A DNA stretch of 35,680 nt from JADFRG01 sp046759305 (GTDB lineage: Bacteria > Chloroflexota > Anaerolineae > Anaerolineales > E44-bin32): assembly GCA_046759305.1 (NCBI GenBank), contig JBHIBY010000026.1, positions 1 through 35,680 on the forward strand, in the 5' to 3' direction. This document shows, piece by piece, positions 26,380 to 33,129 of this stretch; the stretch's first letter is position 1; each line of letters starts with the position of its first letter. A program made the position numbers and the translations under genes. Under the pieces are notes generated by a model that had not been told where the DNA came from, ran no database searches, and worked only from the letters and a program-made list of their open reading frames with translations.

Positions 26380-27312
26380 ATGCCGGCCCTTATAGAAACT
26401 CGGAACCTAAGCAAGCAATTTGGCAATCTCCTTGCCGTTGATGATGTGTCGCTACACGTTGATGACGGCGAAGTACTAGCATTGCTTGGCCCTAACGGGG
26501 CCGGCAAAACTACCACTATTCGTATGCTGGCCTCCATCTTGAGGCCGACTAGAGGTTGGGTAAGAGTAGCCGGATTCGACACTTCGAAGGACGCGGAGAA
26601 AGTCCGGCATCATGTTGGCTTGCTGACGGAGCACCATGGTCTCTATACCCGAATGAAACCCCTTGACTATCTTGCGTACTTCGGCCAGATCTATTCACTC
26701 GATCCGGCTCTTGCTCGGGAGCGAGCAGCAGATCTCATGGATCGCTTCGGTCTAGGTGAGGCTGCTGGTCAGCGGCTGGGTCAGTATTCTAAAGGTATGC
26801 GGCAGAAGCTCGCGATGGCCAGAGCATTACTGCACGATCCGGATGTTCTACTTCTTGATGAACCGACCTCCGCCATGGATCCGGAAAGCGCACGAATGGT
26901 GAGAGAAAGCATCATGGGCTTGCGATCCGGAAATCGGGCGATCGTTGTTTGCACACACAATCTGCATGAGGCCGAGGTTTTGGCTGATCGTCTCGCAATC
27001 ATTCGCAGAGGCGCTATAGTTGCGCAAGGTACTTCCAGTCAGCTCATGCAGGATTACCTTGGCAGCCCCATTATGGAGCTGAAAGTGGCTGACCAACTTG
27101 ACGGCGCGGTGGAATTGCTGCCCGATGAAGTCAACGTTCGTGACCGGGGGCACGATTGGGTGCGGTTCCAGGCCTCCGATCCCGAACGCGTCAATCCGCG
27201 CATCGTGGACAGGATGGCGTCCGCGGGTGTGCGCATTGTGACACTATCAGAGATTAAGCGCAGCTTAGAAGAGGTCTACCTGTCTGTCATGCAGCTGGAA
27301 ACCGAAGAATGA
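26380..27312 (+). CDS. ABC transporter ATP-binding protein (ABC-2 / NatA-type)
   Basis: This is the nucleotide-binding subunit of an ABC-2 exporter. Walker A is G-P-N-G-A-G-K-T, the Q loop region is L-L-T-E-H-H-G-L-Y, the signature is the variant Y-S-K-G-M-R-Q-K, Walker B is V-L-L-L-D-E-P, followed by T-S-A-M-D-P and the switch H in C-T-H-N-L-H-E-A-E. The C-terminal 90 residues (about 225-310) form an extra domain common in this subfamily. ATG 26380 (M-P-A-L-I-E-T-R-N-L-S-K-Q-F-G) is chosen from the promoter position; the longer frame from 26341 begins in the promoter. It overlaps the permease as ATGA, so both are co-translated. Confidence 0.95.
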   Translation: MPALIETRNLSKQFGNLLAVDDVSLHVDDGEVLALLGPNGAGKTTTIRMLASILRPTRGWVRVAGFDTSKDAEKVRHHVGLLTEHHGLYTRMKPLDYLAYFGQIYSLDPALARERAADLMDRFGLGEAAGQRLGQYSKGMRQKLAMARALLHDPDVLLLDEPTSAMDPESARMVRESIMGLRSGNRAIVVCTHNLHEAEVLADRLAIIRRGAIVAQGTSSQLMQDYLGSPIMELKVADQLDGAVELLPDEVNVRDRGHDWVRFQASDPERVNPRIVDRMASAGVRIVTLSEIKRSLEEVYLSVMQLETEE

Positions 27313-28745
27313 ATTTGGCTTTCACGCGCTACGTACCCGGTACGCTCATCGTCGCCAAACGGGAAATTCGGGATCAGCTCCGTGATTGGAGGATCCTGAC
27401 CCCGATCATCATTCTCACCCTGTTCTTTCCGATATTGATGAACTTCACCGCCCAAACAGCCGTCAGCTTTGTCGAGGAGTACGGGGCCACTATCATTGGA
27501 GATCGATTGATTCCCTTCCTGCTTATGGTCGTGGGATTCTTCCCGATATCCGTATCACTGGTAATTGCACTTGAGAGCTTCGCCGGAGAGCGGGAACGCT
27601 TGTCGCTGGAGCCGCTCCTTGCAACACCGCTCACGGACGCGCAGCTTTATTTCGGGAAGATAATCGCTTCCCTTCTGGCTCCGATCGCGGCCGCTTACTT
27701 AGGGATATTCGTTTACCTGGCCGGTCTCCTTTGGCGCTTGGGGTGGACTCCGACCCCGCAATTGCTTGCACAAGTGTTACTGCTCACGGCGGCGCAGGCG
27801 CTCCTAATGGTTACGGCAGCGGTAGTGATCTCAACTCAAACAACCTCTGTACGCGGCGCCAATCTGCTGGCTTCATTCATTATTGTCCCCGCGGCCCAGC
27901 TCATCATCATCGAGAGTCTGATCATGTTCTGGGGACGCTACAGCGTGCTTTGGTGGATTGTGGCAGCTCTAGTGCTGGTTTCCATGGTTCTTGGGCGAAT
28001 GGGTCTGCATCTTTTCAATCGAGAGGAATTGCTTGGAAGAGAATTCGACGCCGTGGATATCAGATGGGGGGTCGGGCGATTCTGGGAAGGTTTTAGAGGT
28101 ACCACTCGACCCTTCGTCATCTGGTATCGAGATACTCTCACTCAGACCTTACCCGAGATGCGGGCTCCGCTGGCTATTATGACGCTAGCTATGGTAGCCG
28201 CCTACATCATTGGTTTCCAGAATGCTTCTACTTTCACTTTGCCCCAAGAACTGTTTGATCAGGAACGGATGGGTGAGGTGATGGTGAATGAGCTCTCCAA
28301 CTTCGGATTCATGTCGGTAACCGGCTGGTCCTGGATCGCATTCAACAACTTGCGTGCACTAGCGATTGCCAGTTTCCTTGGAGCCTTTAGCCTGGGGATT
28401 GTCGGGTTGCTGCTACTGATGGCCCCGGTTGGAATTGTGGGTTACCTCGCAGGCAATTTCGCCTTAGCGGAAGTGGACACTTCGCGCCTGATCACCGCCC
28501 TGGTACTGCCGCACGGAATATTGGAGATCCCAGCTGCAATCATTGCGGGTGCTGCGATCCTTCAACTCGGCCTTGCTGCGCTGAGCTTGCCGAAGGGCTC
28601 GTCCCTTGGCGCCAGTTGGCTGGCGGCCCTTGGAAAGTGGGCGCGGCTGATGGTTGCGATAGTGATTCCAATGATAATCATTGCTGCCGCGGTTGAAGTG
28701 TTTGTGACGCCACACGTTGCGGCTGCATTGCTAGCCGCCCCCTAA
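27309..28745 (+). CDS. ABC-2 permease fused to a C-terminal SpoIIM (DUF95) domain
   Basis: The N-terminal part (about residues 1-270) is an ABC-2 permease: basic amphipathic start I-V-A-K-R-E-I-R-D-Q-L-R-D-W, a TM helix, the family motif E-S-F-A-G-E-R-E-R-L-S-L-E-P-L-L-A-T-P-L (90-108) and five more TM helices. From about 283 the protein changes to a SpoIIM-type membrane domain, shown by W-I-A-F-N-N-L-R-A, A-P-V-G-I-V-G-Y and especially P-H-G-I-L-E-I-P-A-A-I-I-A-G-A-A (401-416). SpoIIM proteins assist peptidoglycan degradation in sporulating cells; homologues elsewhere are of unknown role and often sit near ABC or RDD genes. A single-chain fusion is unusual. At 478 aa, about 12 TM helices are expected. 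ATG 27309 overlaps the ATPase stop. Confidence 0.85.
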   Translation: MNLAFTRYVPGTLIVAKREIRDQLRDWRILTPIIILTLFFPILMNFTAQTAVSFVEEYGATIIGDRLIPFLLMVVGFFPISVSLVIALESFAGERERLSLEPLLATPLTDAQLYFGKIIASLLAPIAAAYLGIFVYLAGLLWRLGWTPTPQLLAQVLLLTAAQALLMVTAAVVISTQTTSVRGANLLASFIIVPAAQLIIIESLIMFWGRYSVLWWIVAALVLVSMVLGRMGLHLFNREELLGREFDAVDIRWGVGRFWEGFRGTTRPFVIWYRDTLTQTLPEMRAPLAIMTLAMVAAYIIGFQNASTFTLPQELFDQERMGEVMVNELSNFGFMSVTGWSWIAFNNLRALAIASFLGAFSLGIVGLLLLMAPVGIVGYLAGNFALAEVDTSRLITALVLPHGILEIPAAIIAGAAILQLGLAALSLPKGSSLGASWLAALGKWARLMVAIVIPMIIIAAAVEVFVTPHVAAALLAAP

Positions 28746-28750
28746 ATCCG

Positions 28751-28783
28751 GAAAAAAAGCCCCCGGCCGAATATTCGCCGGGG
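28751..28783 (-). terminator. Intrinsic terminator for the reverse-strand pair (possibly bidirectional)
   Basis: CCCCGGC (28761-28767) pairs with GCCGGGG (28777-28783) around an A/T-rich loop. On the reverse strand the stem is followed by GCTTTTTTT (28752-28760), the tract expected of a terminator for the genes at 28809 and 29016. The forward strand lacks a T-tract, so it may only weakly stop the permease message. Confidence 0.82.
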
Positions 28784-28808
28784 ATCTGGGAAGGCGAAGA
28801 CTCCAGGG

Positions 28809-29012
28809 TCAGTTCTCGAGCGCTTTAACCGTTACGTGGAGGAAGCTAAAGTCGCCCCTAGCGGGCATGAGGTCAACTACCTCCACTACCTCGAATTCCT
28901 TGCTCCCTAGGGTGACGTGCTGACCGACCTCGGGTTTGACGTCTTCATTGACAATTGCACCCGGATGATCTCCACCCTGAACCACATAGCTGACCTTGAA
29001 AATCATCGACAT
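28809..29012 (-). CDS. Small conserved protein, 67 aa, beta-rich
   Basis: I do not recognise this family. The sequence alternates short strands with charged turns (M-I-F-K-V-S-Y-V-V-Q-G-G, H-V-T-L-G-S-K-E-F-E-V-V-E-V-V-D-L-M-P, F-S-F-L-H-V-T-V-K-A-L-E), which suggests a small beta-barrel. ATG 29010-29012 lies only 3 bases after the stop of the cyclic-nucleotide-binding gene upstream on the same strand, and a terminator follows, so they form a two-gene operon. The role may relate to that partner, but this is inference. Confidence 0.68.
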   Translation of the reverse strand: MSMIFKVSYVVQGGDHPGAIVNEDVKPEVGQHVTLGSKEFEVVEVVDLMPARGDFSFLHVTVKALEN

Positions 29013-29015
29013 CCG

Positions 29016-29462
29016 TCAGTGCCCAATGAGATGCTGATGGCGAAGCTTGAAGGATAGATCCGCGGCCATGTTTCGCATGACCACGTATCCGAGGTGGTGG
29101 TGGGATTCGAGCAATTCCAAGAATGATTGGCGTGGAATTGCCTGCAGGGTGGCGGTCTCTGAAATCACACGTACGGTGGCTGAACGCGGTCCATAATCGA
29201 CTAGCGCCATCTCACCAAATACTTGCCCCTGGCCTAGATTGACTACCGTCCGTGGCGCCGAATCTTCCGGGGTCTCTTCGTGAACGACCTCGACCAAGCC
29301 ATCCCAGATTACAAATAACTCGTCGCCGACGTCGCCTTGTTTTGCAACGACTTGCCCGGAGTCAAGTGTGCGCTCATCACAGATCGCCGCAATTTGATCG
29401 AGTTCGTCGGATTCGAGACCTTCAAACAGTTCAACCTGGCTCAACGTGTCGGAGAGTGTCAT
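29016..29462 (-). CDS. Stand-alone cyclic-nucleotide-binding domain protein
   Basis: The cNMP-binding fold of CRP/Epac-type proteins is complete: L-F-E-G-L-E-S-D-E-L-D-Q-I-A at the start, then V-A-K-Q-G-D-V-G-D-E-L-F-V-I-W-D-G, and the phosphate cassette F-G-E-M-A-L-V-D-Y-G-P-R-S-A-T-V (F-G-E-x-A-L...R-S-A). A helical tail (S-F-L-E-L-L-E-S-H-H-H-L) follows. No HTH or kinase domain is attached. The 148 residues therefore act either through a separate partner or as a ligand sink. It is divergent from hsp20, with about 230 bases between. Confidence 0.88.
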   Translation of the reverse strand: MTLSDTLSQVELFEGLESDELDQIAAICDERTLDSGQVVAKQGDVGDELFVIWDGLVEVVHEETPEDSAPRTVVNLGQGQVFGEMALVDYGPRSATVRVISETATLQAIPRQSFLELLESHHHLGYVVMRNMAADLSFKLRHQHLIGH

Positions 29463-29625
29463 ACCTAATTACTCCAGGTGAGGGATTCTGCGAATGGGTT
29501 ACCGGCCGGCCAGTACCCCCCCGGCCAGGCAGCTTTCCCTCAGATATGAGAGGGCCTGAGAGCATTCTACCGGCAATGACCGGAGCGCACAACACTATAG
29601 CGAAAGTGCGCCATAAAGTTGAGAA

Positions 29626-29634
29626 TGGTAGAAT
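29626..29634 (+). promoter_or_regulatory. Possible extended -10 element before hsp20
   Basis: TGGTAGAAT (29626-29634) matches an extended -10 (TGnTAnAAT) about 60 bases before the hsp20 start. No good -35 is seen, and no CIRCE (TTAGCACTC-N9-GAGTGCTAA) or other heat-shock operator is visible. Confidence 0.35.
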
Positions 29635-29695
29635 GGGAGGCTGTATTGCAAATAGACATAATTGCACGCACTTACCCAATTAAGTTGAGGAAAGC

Positions 29696-30106
29696 ATGAA
29701 GGAAAGCGAACTGATTCAGCTGTTAGCTTCAGATGAGGACGCTTGGTCTCCGAGCTCGGAGCATGACTCGTTTTGGGGCATCAAGCGGAGGACGCACACC
29801 TGGCGGCCCCCTACAGATGTATATGAGACCGACGAAAGCTACCATGTGAGGGTTGAGATCTCCGGGATGCGTGGCGCCGATTTTTCAGTGACCTTTGATA
29901 AGCAAACGCTTGTCATAAGGGGAATGCGAAGTGACGAAGGCTCCCAGAAGGCATACCATCAGATGGAAATCGCCTACGGAGAATTTGAGACTGCGGTACA
30001 GGTGCCAGAAGCGGTGAGGGTCCCGGATATCGAAGCTTCTTACGTGGATGGCTTCCTACGGGTGGAACTACCGAAGGCCCAGCCCAAGGTTATCTCAATC
30101 GAATAA
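29696..30106 (+). CDS. Small heat-shock protein (Hsp20 / alpha-crystallin family)
   Basis: An alpha-crystallin domain spans about residues 40-130: W-R-P-P-T-D-V-Y-E-T-D-E-S-Y-H-V-R-V-E-I-S-G-M, F-S-V-T-F-D-K-Q-T-L-V-I-R-G, then Y-G-E-F-E-T-A-V-Q-V-P-E-A-V and A-S-Y-V-D-G-F-L-R-V-E-L-P-K. The final strand segment V-I-S-I-E could be a short C-terminal anchor (I-x-I). Such proteins hold unfolding proteins in soluble oligomers without ATP. The N-terminal extension is only 35 residues. A GAGGAAA ribosome site precedes ATG 29696. lon starts 9 bases after the stop, so holding and degrading functions are co-transcribed. Confidence 0.93.
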   Translation: MKESELIQLLASDEDAWSPSSEHDSFWGIKRRTHTWRPPTDVYETDESYHVRVEISGMRGADFSVTFDKQTLVIRGMRSDEGSQKAYHQMEIAYGEFETAVQVPEAVRVPDIEASYVDGFLRVELPKAQPKVISIE

Positions 30107-30115
30107 AAGGTCTTA

Positions 30116-32746
30116 ATGAACGATCCAGAAGACAAAATCCCTGAAGACCCATTAGAGGAAGAAGAAGAGCCAACCGAATCGCGCATAGTCGTTCGTGACG
30201 AGAGTACCGCGCTCGGTGAGCAAGTGCCTGAGTCGGAGCTCCTAACTATTCCGGAGGAGCTTCCCATTCTTCCGCTCAGGGGCGTTGTTGTTTATCCCCA
30301 TACCGTAGTTCCTCTAACGATCGGGCAGCCAAGATCCATTCGACTAGTAGACGATGTGGCAGCCAAGGACCGCATCATCGGGCTGGTCGCCTCGCGCAAG
30401 CCGGAGTTGGAGCTTCCGGGACCGGAGGATTTATATGCGTATGGGACGGTCGCAAATGTGCAGCGACTCTTCCGTGCTCCGGACGGAACCATCCGCATGA
30501 TCGTGCAGGGCCTTGCTCGGTTCGAATTGGGAGAATTCACCGCTCTTGAGCCCTACCTTCGCGCCAGTATATTGCTCTGGCCAGAAGAAGTTGAAGAGGG
30601 AGTGGAGATTGAGGCGCAGATGCGAGCTGCCTCGGACATGTTCCAGGAAGTGGCAGAACTGGCTCCCTCCCTACCTCGAGAAGTGGTGGCAAGCGTTTTG
30701 CTACAGGACGATCCGCTTCAAGTGGCATACACCATCGCGAACTACCAACGTATGGAGCTCGAGGTGGCACAAGAGTTGCTCGAGGAAGATTCGACCCTTG
30801 TGAAACTTCAGCACTTAAACGCCTTGCTTAGCCGCGAGATCGAGGTTCTATCTCTCGGGCAGCAGATCCAAGACGAGGCTCGGGAGGAAATTGAAAAGGT
30901 TCAACGAGAATATTTCTTGCGCGAGCAGTTGAAGGCCATCCAGCGTGAGCTTGGGGAAGTCGATGAACAGGCTGCGGAAGTTGAAGAATTCAGAGAAAAG
31001 ATCGAACGGGCAGGGCTCCCTGAGGAGGCTGAGAAACAGGCAAAGCGTGAGTTAGATCGGCTATCTAAGCTTCCTACTGCTGCGGCTGAATTTGGTGTGA
31101 TCCGGACCTATTTGGATTGGATCGTATCTTTGCCGTGGAGCAAGGAAACCGAAGACAATCTCGATCTGGAACATGCCGCTCAGGTCCTCGATGAGGATCA
31201 CTACGGGTTGGAAGATGTCAAGGAGCGAATTCTTGAGTATTTGGCGGTCAGGAAGCTCAAGCTCGAGCGAACGGATAGCACCGAGGAAACACCGCAGGAT
31301 CTGATCCGACGAGAGCGAGAAGGTGCAATACTTTGTTTCGTCGGACCTCCGGGTGTAGGCAAGACTTCCTTGGGGAGATCAGTTGCGCGTGCAACCGGAC
31401 GTGAATTCATCCGTATCTCTTTGGGCGGAGTACACGACGAAGCTGAGATTCGAGGACACAGACGCACCTACATCGGCGCGCTACCGGGACGCATTCTTCA
31501 GGCGCTCAGGCGTGTAGAGTCACGTAATCCAGTCTTCATGATGGATGAAATCGATAAGTTAGGGCGCGATTTCCGTGGTGATCCGGCCTCTGCCCTCCTG
31601 GAAGTGTTGGATCCCGAGCAAAACGCTGAGTTTCGCGACCACTACCTGGAAGTAGCATACGACCTTTCGAAGGTCATGTTCATCACGACCGCCAATTGGC
31701 TTGATACGATCCCGCCCCCGTTGCTGGACCGCATGGAAGTCATTCGCCTCTCTGGCTACACCGAAGGCGAGAAAGTCATTATTGCTAATGACTATTTGAT
31801 TCCAAGGCAGATTCGAGAGAACAGTCTGCGTGCGAGCGAAATCACTTTCGCCGAACCAGCCATCCGAGAGTTGATTCACGCGTACACGCGCGAAGCAGGT
31901 GTACGAAATCTAGAGCGCGAAATCGGACGCGTCTGCAGGAAAGTGGCCACCCAGGTCGCAGCTGGCAAGACAAAAAAGAAGAAGGTCACACCTGCGTTAG
32001 TTACAGAGCTGCTGGGCAAAGCTCGCTATCTGGGACCGGAGGAAATTGCCGAGCGGACCCGAATTCCCGGCGTGGCAGCTGGCTTGGCGTGGACGCCCAC
32101 CGGGGGCGATGTCCTGTTCATCGAAGCTACATCAATGAAGGGGGGCAAAGAGTTCAAGGTTACGGGCTCACTTGGGGAGGTAATGAAAGAGTCTGCTCAA
32201 GCGGCCCTCTCATATGTACGCTCGGTTTCAGAAAGCCTGGGTATCAAAGATACCTATTGGAGTGAAAACGACGTCCATCTACACGTGCCTGCGGGCTCAC
32301 AACCGAAAGATGGGCCCTCCGCGGGGATCACAATGGCCTCCGCGCTTGCCTCCTTAGCGAGCGGTAGGCCGGTTCGGAGCGACGTGGCGATGACAGGTGA
32401 GATTACTCTCAGGGGCAAGGTGCTCCCGATTGGGGGCGTGAAAGAAAAAGTGCTGGCAGCACATCGTGCAGAGCTAAAAACGGTCATCTTGCCCAAGCGC
32501 AATGAGGTCGATCTCGAGGATGTTCCGGACGAGATCAAGCAGGTCGTAGAATTTGTCTTTGTCGATACAGTGGGTGATGTGCTCGATGCAGCGCTCGAGT
32601 CCATGAAGAAATCGACCTCAAAATCCAAGAAGAAGAAGACTGCCAAGAAGACCGCTAAACCAAAGGCAAAAGCAAAGACCGCGAAGAAGAAGACCTCTCG
32701 CTCGAAGAAGTCAGAATCCGAGCAACCCGTAAGTGCCCCAAACTAG
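30116..32746 (+). CDS. lon: ATP-dependent Lon protease with lysine-rich C-terminal tail
   Basis: LonA degrades misfolded and short-lived proteins. The acidic N-terminal extension (about 45 residues, E-D-P-L-E-E-E-E-E-P) leads to the LAN substrate domain (about 48-250), a coiled-coil linker (E-K-V-Q-R-E-Y-F-L-R-E-Q-L), the AAA+ module with Walker A G-P-P-G-V-G-K-T (about 410-417) and Walker B F-M-M-D-E-I-D-K (about 474), and the protease domain with the Ser/Lys dyad: P-K-D-G-P-S-A-G (S735) and G-G-V-K-E-K (K778). These look complete. Unusually, residues about 831-876 form a Lys/Ala/Ser/Thr tail (S-K-K-K-K-T-A-K-K-T-A-K-P-K-A) resembling histone H1 or bacterial HU-tail sequences. Most Lon proteins end at about 780-820. 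Confidence 0.97.
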   Translation: MNDPEDKIPEDPLEEEEEPTESRIVVRDESTALGEQVPESELLTIPEELPILPLRGVVVYPHTVVPLTIGQPRSIRLVDDVAAKDRIIGLVASRKPELELPGPEDLYAYGTVANVQRLFRAPDGTIRMIVQGLARFELGEFTALEPYLRASILLWPEEVEEGVEIEAQMRAASDMFQEVAELAPSLPREVVASVLLQDDPLQVAYTIANYQRMELEVAQELLEEDSTLVKLQHLNALLSREIEVLSLGQQIQDEAREEIEKVQREYFLREQLKAIQRELGEVDEQAAEVEEFREKIERAGLPEEAEKQAKRELDRLSKLPTAAAEFGVIRTYLDWIVSLPWSKETEDNLDLEHAAQVLDEDHYGLEDVKERILEYLAVRKLKLERTDSTEETPQDLIRREREGAILCFVGPPGVGKTSLGRSVARATGREFIRISLGGVHDEAEIRGHRRTYIGALPGRILQALRRVESRNPVFMMDEIDKLGRDFRGDPASALLEVLDPEQNAEFRDHYLEVAYDLSKVMFITTANWLDTIPPPLLDRMEVIRLSGYTEGEKVIIANDYLIPRQIRENSLRASEITFAEPAIRELIHAYTREAGVRNLEREIGRVCRKVATQVAAGKTKKKKVTPALVTELLGKARYLGPEEIAERTRIPGVAAGLAWTPTGGDVLFIEATSMKGGKEFKVTGSLGEVMKESAQAALSYVRSVSESLGIKDTYWSENDVHLHVPAGSQPKDGPSAGITMASALASLASGRPVRSDVAMTGEITLRGKVLPIGGVKEKVLAAHRAELKTVILPKRNEVDLEDVPDEIKQVVEFVFVDTVGDVLDAALESMKKSTSKSKKKKTAKKTAKPKAKAKTAKKKTSRSKKSESEQPVSAPN

Positions 32747-32756
32747 CTCGAACGAA

Positions 32757-33110
32757 ATGCCTAAACTCATGATCGTGGACGACGACCACAATATGGTCTC
32801 ATTGCTCGCAACGCTACTCGAACTGGACGGATTCGAGGTATTCCCGATCACGCAACCGGGAGCTCTGGTTCAAGAGCTGCGTAGCGGCCAGCCGGATTTG
32901 GTGATCATGGACGTGTTCCTTGCGAGCACTGATGGCATCGAGCTACTGCGCCAGATGAGGGCTACATCAGAATTCTCTAGCCTACCGGTGATTATGACTT
33001 CTGGCATGGACGTTGAAGACAGGTGTATGGAGGCCGGTGCGAATGGCTTTATGCTAAAGCCGTATTCGCCGCCAGACTTACTAGAAATGATTAGAGAGCA
33101 GCTACAGTAG
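32757..33110 (+). CDS. Single-domain response regulator (CheY-like receiver)
   Basis: A lone receiver domain of 117 aa: the acidic pair and third Asp are M-I-V-D-D-D (start) and V-I-M-D-V-F (phospho-acceptor), the Thr/Ser switch is in V-I-M-T-S-G-M-D, and the Lys is in F-M-L-K-P-Y-S-P. No output domain follows. ATG 32757 (M-P-K-L-M-I-V-D-D-D) fits the usual start; GTG 32733 would extend it by 8 residues and overlap the lon stop by 14 bases. No histidine kinase gene is near, so its partner is elsewhere. It sits 10 bases after lon and 19 before the PHP-AlbA_2 gene, probably in the same transcript. Confidence 0.93.
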   Translation: MPKLMIVDDDHNMVSLLATLLELDGFEVFPITQPGALVQELRSGQPDLVIMDVFLASTDGIELLRQMRATSEFSSLPVIMTSGMDVEDRCMEAGANGFMLKPYSPPDLLEMIREQLQ

Positions 33111-33129
33111 CTCTGTAAGGAGAACGAGG

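Noticed and set aside
29463..29695. Possible CIRCE or heat-shock operator before hsp20
   Set aside because: No TTAGCACTC-N9-GAGTGCTAA element or similar inverted repeat was found; only a possible extended -10 is listed.
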